NCBI GenBank assembly: GCA_963925805.1
Contig: CAWUSE010000004.1
Location: forward strand, 1-64,000
Reading direction: 5' to 3'
From: UBA10347 sp905182135
Lineage (GTDB): Bacteria > Actinomycetota > Acidimicrobiia > Acidimicrobiales > UBA10347
DNA: 64,000 nt
Positions within the stretch are counted from its first letter, which is position 1. Every line of letters begins with the position of its first letter. The notes beneath the pieces are model-generated. The model was given only the letters and a program-made list of their open reading frames with translations, did not search any database and was not told the origin of the DNA. The translations under genes and the position numbers were made by a program. Positions 16,223 through 25,316 of this stretch are shown piece after piece.

Positions 16223-17842
16223 CTAGTCGAACGAAGGGAAGCTAACGGTGGGGTCGCGGTCGAGTTGTTCGACCAGTGCTATCTCCCAAGTCAGATAGTC
16301 GCGCATGTGTTGCTCGACGGCATCGTCGTCGTCATGGTCATAGGGCTTGTACCAGACATCGTTCGCGTCAGTTGTGGCGCGATCGAAACCAGGGTCCATG
16401 TCGTAGTCGGCGTGGCGCCAGCCCTTGTTGCCGGCAGCAAGCGCGACAACTTCGGCATCTGGCCACAGCGCTGCGGCTTCAGGAACAGCGAGTTTGGCTA
16501 GTCGTCCATCGGATGCCGTCAGAGCTAAATATTCGGTCTCACCGATCACGTCGCGCGCTTGCTGGAGACGGCTGCGGACGCCCCACCATGCGCCAGGGAT
16601 ATGGCCACGCTTTCGGTACTTCAGGCTTGAGCCGAGGTCGAGCACCGTTGTGGTGTCTGGGTGGCTCTTGAGTCGATCAGCAAGCTCGGCGACCTTGACG
16701 ATTGGCACTGCGGGCACGCTCTGGCGCGCGCCGGGGCCGGTCCGTAGCTCATGACCGGCAATGCCGCCTGCAAGGACAACAGCGTCGGGCCAACCGAGTT
16801 GTTGCAGCCAGGATGCTGTCATGGTTGCTCGTACACCGTTGTCGTCGACGAGCACCAAGCGAGCGTTGTGTGTAGAGACGTATTCGTCGGTGGCCTGCAC
16901 GAGCTGGCCGCCCGGCGCGCTCAGGCTGCCGTCGAGGTGGCCTTCGTTGAACTCTTCGGGGGTTCGAACGTCGAGTAGGTAGGTGGTACGTTCACCGTCA
17001 AGTTGCCACTCAGCGAGTTGGTCGACACCGATCTCTTGAACGCCGAAGCGGGCCCCTACCGCTGCGGCTGCGGCCGTCGACCAAACCTGTGATCCATCTG
17101 ACGGATCTGGGGCATGGTTCTCATGGTCACGAGCAACCTGATAACCAGCAAGTTCCCAACCCATCGTTCCGTTTTCGAGTGCAACAACCCGATTTTCCAA
17201 GCCAGCGTTAAGAAGCGATTGTGCTCCAATGATGCTGCGGGTGCGCCCGGCGCAATTTACGACAACGAGCGTGTTCGGATCGGGTGCTACCTCCTTGACG
17301 CGGTGGACCAGTTCGGCTCCGGGGCAATCAACACCATGGGGAATGCTCATCCTGCGGAACTCACCCATTGGGCGTGAGTCGAGAATCACCATGTCGGCGT
17401 TGGCATCGATTAGGGCTTTGAGTTCGGCGGCCGGGATCCGAGGCGTGTCATAGGTGTGCTCGACGAATTCGCCGAATGCCTTCGATGGCACGTTGACACC
17501 GGCGTACAACTCACCACCGTTGGAGGCCCACCCATCGGTGCCGCCCTGTAAGAGATAGCAGTTTGTGTAGCCGAGTTCGGTTGCCTTGGTAAATGCTCGT
17601 GCGGCTAGTTCAGGGTCGGTGCTGTCGGGGCCGCCATCACACCACACGATGCGTGTCGATGCCCGCGGCACGAGGCGTGGCATGGTCAACTCGACTGTGG
17701 ACAGCGGCACACATGCGGCATGGAAGAGGTGCGAATCGAAGTAGACACCCTGCTCGCGTGCATCGAGGACTGCCAGTTCATCGCCGTCGAGCAGCCACTC
17801 CTTTAGCGTCGCTGCCGAGACGGTGCGAACTGCGGAGCTCAT
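16223..17842 (-). CDS. Multi-domain rhodanese sulfurtransferase
   Basis: 539 aa composed of four rhodanese-like domains. Domain 1 has VWCDGGPDS near residue 68, domain 2 the full active-site loop VVNCAGRTRS near 196. Domain 3 (STYLLDVRTPEEFNEGHLDG) lacks the Cys, with VDDNGVRATM at the loop position. Domain 4 (TTVLDLGSSLKYRKRGHIPG) has LTASDGRLAK, also without Cys. The ATG at 17842 overlaps the TGA of the thiol dioxygenase gene (TGATG), so the two are translationally coupled. Together they probably oxidise a small thiol and handle the released sulfur; the persulfide or sulfite chemistry is inferred. Confidence 0.88.
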   Translation of the reverse strand: MSSAVRTVSAATLKEWLLDGDELAVLDAREQGVYFDSHLFHAACVPLSTVELTMPRLVPRASTRIVWCDGGPDSTDPELAARAFTKATELGYTNCYLLQGGTDGWASNGGELYAGVNVPSKAFGEFVEHTYDTPRIPAAELKALIDANADMVILDSRPMGEFRRMSIPHGVDCPGAELVHRVKEVAPDPNTLVVVNCAGRTRSIIGAQSLLNAGLENRVVALENGTMGWELAGYQVARDHENHAPDPSDGSQVWSTAAAAAVGARFGVQEIGVDQLAEWQLDGERTTYLLDVRTPEEFNEGHLDGSLSAPGGQLVQATDEYVSTHNARLVLVDDNGVRATMTASWLQQLGWPDAVVLAGGIAGHELRTGPGARQSVPAVPIVKVAELADRLKSHPDTTTVLDLGSSLKYRKRGHIPGAWWGVRSRLQQARDVIGETEYLALTASDGRLAKLAVPEAAALWPDAEVVALAAGNKGWRHADYDMDPGFDRATTDANDVWYKPYDHDDDDAVEQHMRDYLTWEIALVEQLDRDPTVSFPSFD

Positions 17843-18423
17843 CAACAGGATTGCAGATCGGTACGACCTTCGCGGATGCCGCTGATGCCCTTGAAGATCT
17901 TCCAGGTGTCTTCGGTTGCGTTGTAGTACTCACGCCCATCGAGCCGTTCAAGAGCAAGCCCATAGCAGTGGAAGTTCAGTGCAGGCCCGTCGATATGAAT
18001 CGAGTGCAGGTCACCGGGCAGCATTGCCACACCGGTTCCGGCCTCGACCATATGGTCATCGACCTGGTTTACGCCGTCGGCGGTGCGCTCGAAGAATCGA
18101 TTGTGTTCGTGACCGTCGAAGCCAACAACGACTGCCCAGGTGGTGTGATTGTGCACAGGTGTTTCAACCTGGCCGCGGCTTGACTGCGCGTAGAGAGCGA
18201 ACCGGTCGTCGCTGTCTTGGGCTAGTCGGTATAAAAAACTGCTTTGTTCGTCGTCGCTGCCAGGTGCAGGGAAGTCCGCGGACGGGAAGAGTTCTCGGTG
18301 TGAGCTCAACTTGACGAGTCGGTCGCGAATTGCCTGGACTCCTTCGCGTGTCACGCCGAGATCGACTTCGATCTTGCGGATGTCATCCATTGCTGCTGTG
18401 ACAGCATCAGTGCGAGCTTGCAT
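17842..18423 (-). CDS. Cysteine dioxygenase-type thiol dioxygenase (cupin)
   Basis: 193-aa non-haem iron cupin. The metal triad is visible as His91 and His93 in TPVHNHTTWAVV and His140 in LPGDLHSIHI, as in cysteine dioxygenase and 3-mercaptopropionate dioxygenase. The context DRFALYAQSS before the first His is typical of the bacterial group. The ATG at 18423 has a good ribosome binding site (AGGGAGAAG) and is preferred over the open frame to 18462. Coupled to the rhodanese gene. It would oxidise cysteine, 3-mercaptopropionate or a related thiol to a sulfinate; which one cannot be told from sequence reading. Confidence 0.85.
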   Translation of the reverse strand: MQARTDAVTAAMDDIRKIEVDLGVTREGVQAIRDRLVKLSSHRELFPSADFPAPGSDDEQSSFLYRLAQDSDDRFALYAQSSRGQVETPVHNHTTWAVVVGFDGHEHNRFFERTADGVNQVDDHMVEAGTGVAMLPGDLHSIHIDGPALNFHCYGLALERLDGREYYNATEDTWKIFKGISGIREGRTDLQSC

Positions 18424-18702
18424 TGGCTTCTCCCTGGTCAATGTCTCTTTGCAGCTTCTCACGTCGGAGCCGCGTGAGTTCAGTCAGGCACCGGCAGGGA
18501 TTGGTTCCGCTGGCGCTTGACGTGTAGTTCGTCGATCGGAACCCGCTGTTGGTCAGACGGCTCATGCGGCCCGCTGCGCCCTGAGTCACTTGCTGATAGT
18601 GCACACCTGTGCAGTCCGCCATGGTTCGACTACCAGGTTGAGAATTTGCACAACCGGTGCCCGCAGCTGTGCCACAGCGTCAGAGTGTCGTGCCGTGATG
18701 CC

Positions 18703-20454
18703 TTAAGGAAGTTCGAGAACGGTTACCACGCCGGTATCGCCGCTTACTTCGATCAGCGCTCCATCGGGGATCCGTTTGGTCGCGCCGGTGGCAGATACCA
18801 CGCACGGGATGCCAAGTTCACGGCTGACGATGATGGCGTGACTCAGCGGTGCACCTACGTCGACGACGACACCGGCAGCCGGCACAAAGAGCGGTGTCCA
18901 AGACGGGTCGGTGATGGGTGCGATCAGGATGTCGCCCGGCTCAAGGGCCGTTGGGTCAAAGGAATCGAGGACAATTCGAGCTATACCGCGAGCGGTGCCT
19001 GGGCAGCCGGGCACACCCTGCAAAATTTCGCCAGCTGTCATGTCGACAGTCTCGACGGCGTCTCGACGCGGCATATCGGCGATAGATCCAGGGTCGTTAA
19101 CAAATAGGAATGGCTCCTGTAACGCCGAGACCTCGGTCATGTGCTCTTCGCGGCGTACCAAGATGTCGTGGAAGCCGGCTGGGTCGTCGAGGAATGCATA
19201 CTGCTCGGGCTTAGTCAACATGCCATAGGAGCGAACTTCGGGAAAGGTGCCTGCAGCCACGCAACGGCGCCCCCATTCAGAAAGAGCGACGCGTGCTTCG
19301 TGTACCAACTTGATGCAGTTGGTCTTGGTGCGTTCGCGGCCGGGCATGAACACGGTGGCCGAGCTGAGTGCAGCCATGAACTGGCCATGCGTCTCGGGGT
19401 CAGCTTCGATCATGGCTGCGATCTCGGCGCCGAGTGACTCACGTTCTTGTGCCCGTGCGTCATTGCGCAGTTGTGGCGCTGCGTCGTCGGCCGAAAGTCG
19501 CATGCGGTCGATAGCGGCGAGCGCCAGGTCAGGCGCTGTCTCCCAAGTCGGTGACCGGACTTCCCACTCGTTGGGGCCACGAGCGCCGTAGCTGTTCAGG
19601 AATGTGGTGAACGCAGTGTTGAATACGGCGACGTCGGCATCAGAGCTGGCGACAAGCTTGTCTGCCAGGCCGGTACTACCTTGATTGAACATCTCGTTGA
19701 GCGATGCAGAGCCGGCGACGATGCGACCGAGCTTCCACATCTCCATTGACGGGGCAGCAGATTCGACATCGCCAAGCCCAGCAAGCAGCTTCAGAATGGC
19801 TTCGGGCTTGCCAACGGCGGTGCAGACCGCAGTGATAATGCCGATAGGCAGCGTTGCGAGGAAACTAATGAAGATATGTTCCGTGAACAGGTGGGCAAAT
19901 TGGTCTTCGAACTGGATCCACACCCAATCGACGATCTCGCGGTCGCTCATGGCGGAAAAGTCGGGACGGTTCGCTCGTAACTCGTTCATGCGAGCTTGGT
20001 CGGCGAGCACGTTGGGAAGATTTGGTGTTGTCAGCACCCAGCTGAACGTCTCGCCGATCTTGGCGGTGAGCTCAGGGCGGTCTGCGGTCAGCTCGGGGTT
20101 GAACTCAGGAACACCGGGTGCGTCACCAAAGAAAGCGTCGTCTATGTCGGTGTAGGTCATACCGGGAGCGCGGTGTCCGAGCATTCGGAGAGCAGAAGCG
20201 TTCAAGTAGGCGTAGCCGTTGCTAACGCCGAGGAAGACGGCCCGGTCAGCCGGAAGCTCGTCGGGCGTCATCACGCCGATGCGGTAGTAGGCCTCGCGGA
20301 AGCCGATTTCGCTGCCGCCGATGGTGCCGTCATTCTCGAACCAGCTGAACGACAACGGCGCTACCGGATCAGGAAAAACCTCTCCTACATTGGCACGCGT
20401 GTAGAAGTTGAATTTGTCGTGCGGCGTCGTCGAAACAATCCATGGTTCGGTCAT
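18703..20454 (-). CDS. PEP-utilising swivel-domain enzyme lacking the ATP-grasp part
   Basis: 583 aa. The C-terminus contains the PEP-synthase/PPDK mobile domain with phospho-acceptor His in GAPLSHAIIVSRELGIPCVV. The N-terminus (WIVSTTPHDKFNFYTRANVGEVFPDPVAPL) matches the middle region of rifampicin phosphotransferase-like proteins. No ATP-grasp domain is present; full-length relatives are around 850 aa. A separate ATP-grasp subunit is not in the window. It diverges from the CoA-transferase gene with an 85-bp shared promoter region. It may be one half of a split phosphotransferase; the substrate is unknown. Confidence 0.82.
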   Translation of the reverse strand: MTEPWIVSTTPHDKFNFYTRANVGEVFPDPVAPLSFSWFENDGTIGGSEIGFREAYYRIGVMTPDELPADRAVFLGVSNGYAYLNASALRMLGHRAPGMTYTDIDDAFFGDAPGVPEFNPELTADRPELTAKIGETFSWVLTTPNLPNVLADQARMNELRANRPDFSAMSDREIVDWVWIQFEDQFAHLFTEHIFISFLATLPIGIITAVCTAVGKPEAILKLLAGLGDVESAAPSMEMWKLGRIVAGSASLNEMFNQGSTGLADKLVASSDADVAVFNTAFTTFLNSYGARGPNEWEVRSPTWETAPDLALAAIDRMRLSADDAAPQLRNDARAQERESLGAEIAAMIEADPETHGQFMAALSSATVFMPGRERTKTNCIKLVHEARVALSEWGRRCVAAGTFPEVRSYGMLTKPEQYAFLDDPAGFHDILVRREEHMTEVSALQEPFLFVNDPGSIADMPRRDAVETVDMTAGEILQGVPGCPGTARGIARIVLDSFDPTALEPGDILIAPITDPSWTPLFVPAAGVVVDVGAPLSHAIIVSRELGIPCVVSATGATKRIPDGALIEVSGDTGVVTVLELP

Positions 20455-20539
20455 TGAATCCCCCAGTTATGGGGCGCCAGATCCCCCTGGTGCCTCGCCG
20501 ACCACGTTATAACATTGACGCATCGCGTATCGTGGCTGG

Positions 20540-21727
20540 ATGTCTTCGCAGAGCACCGGCCCTCTAGCCGGCATCCGAGTTGTCGATCTTTGCACCGTGA
20601 TTATGGCGCCGATGGCGGCCCGTATCCTTGGTGACCTTGGGGCCGACGTGATCAAAGTGGAGGGCGCGGAGTCAGACTTCATGCGTGACTTCGTTCCAAA
20701 GCGCAATGCGGGCATGGGCGGCATCACGATGAACCTGCATCGCAACAAGCGCGCCATGATGCTGGACCTCAAGTCCAAGCCTGGACATCGCGCCATGCTT
20801 GACCTGGTCGCGACCAGCGATGTGTTCATGTCGAATATGCGACCTGCTGCGCTTGCTCGGCTGAACCTCGCGGCCGATGACCTGTTGGCGGTACAACCCG
20901 AGTTGGTCTACTGCGGGGCTGTCGGCTTCGGCTCAGACGGGCCCTACGCCGGAAGGGCGGCGTATGACGACGTAATCCAATCGGTGTCGGGCATGGCCAC
21001 GATGCGCAGTTGGTCAGGTGATGAGCCTGCGCTGGTGTCATCGACGATCGCTGACAAGATCGCGGCTCTTCACATTGTGTATGCGGTACTGGCTGGGCTG
21101 GTTCGAAAGGGCGCCACGGGAAAGGGCGACGTGATCGAAGTTCCCATGGCCGAGGCCCTGGCGTCGTTCAACCTGGTCGAACATTTAAATGGCCATACCT
21201 TTGAACCGAAGCTCGAGCCGTTCAGCTACCAGCGGTTGCAGACCGAACATCGTCGCCCGCAGCGCTCGAAAGATGGCTGGGTCCACCTGCTGCCGTACAG
21301 CACCAAGAATTACTTCGACATCTTCGTCGAGTGTGGCCGACCTGAGCTCGTTGACGACGAGCGATTCGCAACGGTAAATAGTCGGGTTGCGAATATCAAT
21401 GCGTTGTACGAACTTGTCCACGAGTTTGCTGGGGCTAAAACCACGGCTGGCTGGATGGAGTTTGCCGAGACAAATTCGATTCCTTGCATGCCGGTGAACG
21501 AACTCAGCGAGCTCGAAGATGATCCTCATTTTGCCGCTGTCGGTTTGTTTGAACCCGCAGAACACCCGACCGAAGGCAGCTACCGCGTCGTGAAAGACCC
21601 GATCAGCTTTGCGTCGGACGATTCACCAACGCTGCGACGCCATGCGCCGCACGTGGGCGAACACACCGCCGAGATCCTCGCCGAAATCGGCTGGTCTGCT
21701 GACGAGATCGCCACACTCAACGTCTGA
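20540..21727 (+). CDS. Class III (CaiB/BaiF) CoA-transferase
   Basis: 395 aa with the family N-terminus PLAGIRVVDLCTVIMAPMAARILGDLGADVIKVE, catalytic Asp region GRAAYDDVIQSVSGM near residue 150, and the C-terminal segment RRHAPHVGEHTAEIL. It transfers CoA between carboxylic acids; CaiB itself acts on carnitine, but the substrate here cannot be read from sequence. The ATG at 20540 has only a weak upstream purine stretch. Divergent from the PEP-swivel gene. Confidence 0.92.
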   Translation: MSSQSTGPLAGIRVVDLCTVIMAPMAARILGDLGADVIKVEGAESDFMRDFVPKRNAGMGGITMNLHRNKRAMMLDLKSKPGHRAMLDLVATSDVFMSNMRPAALARLNLAADDLLAVQPELVYCGAVGFGSDGPYAGRAAYDDVIQSVSGMATMRSWSGDEPALVSSTIADKIAALHIVYAVLAGLVRKGATGKGDVIEVPMAEALASFNLVEHLNGHTFEPKLEPFSYQRLQTEHRRPQRSKDGWVHLLPYSTKNYFDIFVECGRPELVDDERFATVNSRVANINALYELVHEFAGAKTTAGWMEFAETNSIPCMPVNELSELEDDPHFAAVGLFEPAEHPTEGSYRVVKDPISFASDDSPTLRRHAPHVGEHTAEILAEIGWSADEIATLNV

Positions 21728-21756
21728 AAGGGCGTGGACCTGGCACGTGTGCCCCG

Positions 21757-24240
21757 TTAGCCGAAGGGCTCCGGTGGGAGTTGGACGTTGGGCAGCAGGA
21801 CAGCTTTGGGCCAAGAGCCATAGCCTTCGGTGAGCGCATCGACGATTCGGAAGAGTTGACCTGTGCCGTAGAAGCCGAGTTCGTCAGCTGGGGGTAGCTC
21901 GCCGAACACTGCTACATAGGTGCCGGGTTCAAGGTCGGGTAGATCAACGAAGAAGGTACCCCACGCTTCGGCCCAGCCGCTGGTGGCGAAGAATTCTTCG
22001 ATGATCGGCGCGTGTGGGTTAGCAAAGAAGGCGTTGAGATCAACATCGTCGGCTACAGCCCAGATTCGATAGAGACCAGCGGCCTCGAATGGACGACCGA
22101 AGCCCGCAACCACAACTTTGTTGTTGACGGGGATGCCTCGGGCGCTCAGGTCTTGCTGGATCGGGCCGCGTAACACGAACTGCTCTCCGAACGGGCCGGT
22201 CGCTGTTTGATCGGCACCGCCGGTGGGGAAGAGGTCGATTACCACCCGAGCTGGATTGTTGAGGAACCGAACATGTGGCTCCATCTCCTGATGCATGAGT
22301 TCCACTGCGAACTCGTAGCTGAATGTGAGCGTGAACAGTCCGATGCCACCCTCGTACTCGATGCGGTCCGGGTCATCGAAGGCCGAATGCAACTGCCACC
22401 CATCGGCGGTAATACGGACTGAGTCGAGTTGTTGGTCGACCACAACTGCTGGAAGCACCGACGCTCGAGATTCTGCTTGGTTGGCGCCTTTGCCGAACTC
22501 GATCACGATGCGGGTGCAGTCGTTGTTCGACTCGGTTCGAATGTCGTGCACATGATCGGCACCCGAAGCCGAATTGCCGGCGGCCCACGAACGGTTTATT
22601 TCGTTCGTGCCTAGCCCCGCTGTAGGACCTGCACCTGCGACTCGAGTGCATGGCTGATCAGCCAACAAATCGCTACCCGTTAGCAAACAATGTTCATTGG
22701 TGAAGTCATCTGAAGAGTCGAACACACCAGTTAGCTGTGCATGTTGCTCTGTGAGAATACTGATCTCGATTAATTCATTCTCGCCGGGAGCCTGCGGAGG
22801 AGCGATGATCCGGCCCGTGCGCCATGCGGTCAGGGGTCCAGTACCGGTCCAGATGGGTTCTGGCTGTTGCAGATTAAGCACGCGTATCTCACCAGCAAGA
22901 CAGACTGGGCCGCGAAGCTGCTCTTCTTGAAAGCACGGCGCACCGATGACGACACCGTTGGCGGGGTACCACTGATAGAACATGTCGGATATCGAAACAA
23001 TTGGGTCGAGTCGGGCAGTGTCGGGTGATGAGATGAAGGCGACTCGACTGCCGTCGACGACCGCTCGGCCATTGATCGGTCCGATGAGATGTTTTCCGGT
23101 GGGGGGCTCTCGCGTCATAGTGGCGGCTCCCGGTATTCGAATAAGTGCACCCGCTATCAAGGGGCCGCCGTTCAATTCCGGGTTAGCTCGATTGAGCACA
23201 TCGATGGTGACGTTGTAACGCTCTGCGATAGAGCGAAGAGCGTCGCCGGGAACGATTATGTAGGAGAAGGGTTCGTTAGCAATGGCCGCTCCTTGAGGTG
23301 GTGAGCCGAACTGCTCGCCCACGATGCAGGCCTGCACGGTTATCTGCAAGTAACGGGCGTTGACCCAATCGAATGAGCCGTCCGGCGCAAAAATCTCGTA
23401 CCACGCCGAGCCGTTTGTCGTCAGAACGCATCCTCGGGTTGGTATCGCTACCCCACCAATCCCGATAATCCGTGTGATCGGCTCGTCGACCCCAGCAGCA
23501 ACGTGTGCTACGAGGCCGCCGTCAGGGTCACTCGCCGAGATGTTCCAGACGAAGTGCGCTACTAGCGGCACGGGGACACCGCATTCGTTCGCACCAGGGA
23601 GGTTCGGTCCGAGCTGGGTGAGCAGGTAGTCGCTTCGGATCCACTCGGTCGGCTTGCCCGCTACGCCCTGGATTTCATACCACTCCCTAGGTCCGATGCT
23701 TGTGTCCGCCGCTGTACAGCCACCTACAAGGTCGACAACGAATCCTGATGGGACCTCGCGGGCGATCCCGCTCCCATCAAAGGCTTTGGGGGCAGTGAGC
23801 GCTGGGGCACCCTTTCCATTAGGGCCGAGCACAACGCGAGCTTGGTTGTTGTAGTTGTCCCCGCACAGGTTCACACCGGTTTGGTAAGGGACCCGTTCGG
23901 TGACGCTGGGCTGGGCTAGGAGCGCGGGAGGTTGTCCGGACCGGGTAATGACGGCTGGTGTGCCAGTCGGTTTTTGGTCATCGGGCATTTTGTCATTGAG
24001 GATTTGTGCTGCCACCTCGGGTTCCAAAGCCCGTTCGTTGCTGCGGTTGCTTATGAAGACGAAGCCGGCGATTGCGATGAGAGCTGTGGCCATTGCAAAC
24101 CGAATCCATTTCTGGAAGGGGGCCGGGTTCGTCGCCGGGTCCGGAACCACTTGATGGCGTTCAATGTCGGCGTGTTCGGCAGCGAAGATCGCACGAAGGC
24201 GATTCCCGAGTGGGTCGTCACTTGGCGTCTGATCAGCCAT
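21757..24240 (-). CDS. Membrane-anchored LysM-containing protein coupled to an ECF sigma factor
   Basis: 827 aa. A short cytoplasmic part (1-45) is followed by one membrane helix (about 46-64, IRFAMATALIAIAGFVFI) and a long exterior region. Near 120-310 there are SH3-like segments containing paired Cys and WYEI phrases. Residues about 325-370 form a LysM domain (YIIVPGDALRSIAERYNVTI). Near 600-690 is an AMIN-like beta domain, and the C-terminus resembles a Gmad2 immunoglobulin-like domain. The ATG overlaps the sigma-factor gene by 8 bases (ATGGCTGA), so it may serve as its membrane-anchored partner, although no ZAS anti-sigma motif is visible. Probably binds cell-wall glycan. Confidence 0.75.
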   Translation of the reverse strand: MADQTPSDDPLGNRLRAIFAAEHADIERHQVVPDPATNPAPFQKWIRFAMATALIAIAGFVFISNRSNERALEPEVAAQILNDKMPDDQKPTGTPAVITRSGQPPALLAQPSVTERVPYQTGVNLCGDNYNNQARVVLGPNGKGAPALTAPKAFDGSGIAREVPSGFVVDLVGGCTAADTSIGPREWYEIQGVAGKPTEWIRSDYLLTQLGPNLPGANECGVPVPLVAHFVWNISASDPDGGLVAHVAAGVDEPITRIIGIGGVAIPTRGCVLTTNGSAWYEIFAPDGSFDWVNARYLQITVQACIVGEQFGSPPQGAAIANEPFSYIIVPGDALRSIAERYNVTIDVLNRANPELNGGPLIAGALIRIPGAATMTREPPTGKHLIGPINGRAVVDGSRVAFISSPDTARLDPIVSISDMFYQWYPANGVVIGAPCFQEEQLRGPVCLAGEIRVLNLQQPEPIWTGTGPLTAWRTGRIIAPPQAPGENELIEISILTEQHAQLTGVFDSSDDFTNEHCLLTGSDLLADQPCTRVAGAGPTAGLGTNEINRSWAAGNSASGADHVHDIRTESNNDCTRIVIEFGKGANQAESRASVLPAVVVDQQLDSVRITADGWQLHSAFDDPDRIEYEGGIGLFTLTFSYEFAVELMHQEMEPHVRFLNNPARVVIDLFPTGGADQTATGPFGEQFVLRGPIQQDLSARGIPVNNKVVVAGFGRPFEAAGLYRIWAVADDVDLNAFFANPHAPIIEEFFATSGWAEAWGTFFVDLPDLEPGTYVAVFGELPPADELGFYGTGQLFRIVDALTEGYGSWPKAVLLPNVQLPPEPFG

Positions 24241-24736
24241 GAGATTCTCCGAGCATGTCGGCCAGTTTGATGCAGGCATTGTGCAGATGTGAGGTGGTGG
24301 CGCTGACCGAGATGTTGATGATCTGGGCGATCTCGGTGACTGGGCGGTCTTCGAGGTAGTGCAGAGCGATCACGGCGCGTTGCTTGGGCGCAAGTTTGTC
24401 GATTGCTGCCCACACCGCGGGGTCGCCGCGTCTTGTTTCTGCGATAGCGACTGCTGTTGGGCCGACTTTGAACAGTGCCTTAACTTTGTTGACGCTGCGT
24501 CGCTTCTGCCCGATTGCCAAATTGATAGCGATGCGTCGAACCCATGCGTCAGGTTTGTCTAACACGGCAACCTTCGCCCATTGCAGGTTGGCTTTGGCGA
24601 GTGCTTCCCGGGCGATCGCCTCGCCGGCGGATCGGTCGGAGGCAACGGTGCCAGCCACGACGGCGAGCGAAGCGAACTGACTGCGATAGAAAATTTCGAA
24701 TTCGGACACGATTATTCTTTCGAAGTCGTTGGCCAT
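24233..24736 (-). CDS. ECF-type (SigE-family-like) RNA polymerase sigma factor
   Basis: 167 aa from the ATG at 24736, which has an upstream AGCGAGGC; the GTG at 24769 is an alternative. Region 2 is divergent (FEIFYRSQFASLAVVAGTVASDRSAGEAIAREALAKA) and region 4 is clear: LAPKQRAVIALHYLEDRPVTEIAQIINISVSATTSHL. The last 8 bases overlap the start of the LysM-containing membrane protein, so synthesis of both is coupled. Likely governs an envelope response; target promoters were not identified. Confidence 0.87.
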   Translation of the reverse strand: MANDFERIIVSEFEIFYRSQFASLAVVAGTVASDRSAGEAIAREALAKANLQWAKVAVLDKPDAWVRRIAINLAIGQKRRSVNKVKALFKVGPTAVAIAETRRGDPAVWAAIDKLAPKQRAVIALHYLEDRPVTEIAQIINISVSATTSHLHNACIKLADMLGESHG

Positions 24737-25316
24737 ATGCCTCGCTGAAGCGGTCTTCGCACCAAACACACGTGCCGTTGCCAGGCTATAGCAAGTCGCG
24801 CTAGAGAATTCTTCGCATTAGCTTGCCCATCCGTAACCCGCTACGCCATCAGCGAGTCCACTTACAGGTGGTTCAGCCACGCATGCTGGTCTTCGTGGGA
24901 AGCAGGGACTCTTCACGGCGTGAGTGACCCGTTCGGCTCGCAGCTAGCGCGTCACTGTTGGTGAGGAATTTTCGGAAGACCCGCCGGGCAACGAAGGTGA
25001 GTCGACCGCCGTGAAGAGTCCGGCCATGACCGCGTGGCTGCCGCTACCTAACTGCTTTTCCTAACTACTTGTCTGCCTAGCGCTATGTCTTCGATTGCCG
25101 GTGTGAGCGCAGGTTCGGCCCCTGCACCGAACGTTATAACGGAACTATTGTGCCAACTCTGGGTCGCAGTTCGCACTAAGCATCTATTGACCGTCGCGAC
25201 TCTGCGTTTGGCGGGATCAAGCGCGACCAGAGCTCGATATGTCGAACATTTTTAGGCGTTGTGGGCTGTGGTTTCGGTGGGGGTCACTGTTTTGGAGAGA
25301 GCCGAGGAGCGGCTGG
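24737..25316. other. Long intergenic region with an extended inverted repeat
   Basis: No convincing protein-coding frame in 580 bases. It contains the sigma-factor promoter on the right side of that gene and the long paired structure at 24866-25049 that could be a structured RNA (separate entry). The part from 25050 to 25316 shows nothing I can support. Confidence 0.55.
24866..25049. ncRNA. Candidate structured RNA or large hairpin element
   Basis: A perfect 15-bp inverted repeat, GGACTCTTCACGGCG (24906-24920) and CGCCGTGAAGAGTCC (25007-25021), is extended outward by three more paired blocks. GGTC at 24888-24891 pairs with GACC at 25028-25031. CAGCCACGC at 24874-24882 pairs with GCGTGGCTG at 25032-25040. 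AGGT at 24866-24869 pairs with ACCT at 25046-25049. Inside the loop GTGAC and GTCAC can form another stem. A stem with stacked arms and internal bulges over about 184 bases is what a structured RNA looks like. No known RNA family was recognised and the strand is undecided; a terminator or a decayed mobile-element end remain possible. Confidence 0.4.

Noticed and set aside
16090..16225. Rightward frame with protein-like sequence (HQFGIYQRHKQAEANYWR)
   Set aside because: No start or ribosome binding site, and it ends through the perfect hairpin; at most a remnant.
24866..25049. Cobalamin riboswitch, SRP RNA or retron RNA
   Set aside because: Some short phrases resemble B12-riboswitch pieces, but their order is wrong; the SRP tetraloop block is absent; no reverse transcriptase gene is near.
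20505..25143. ACGTTATAAC shared at about 20505-20514 and 25132-25141
   Set aside because: A short AT-rich palindrome; the second copy is not upstream of a gene in a useful position, so chance is likely.
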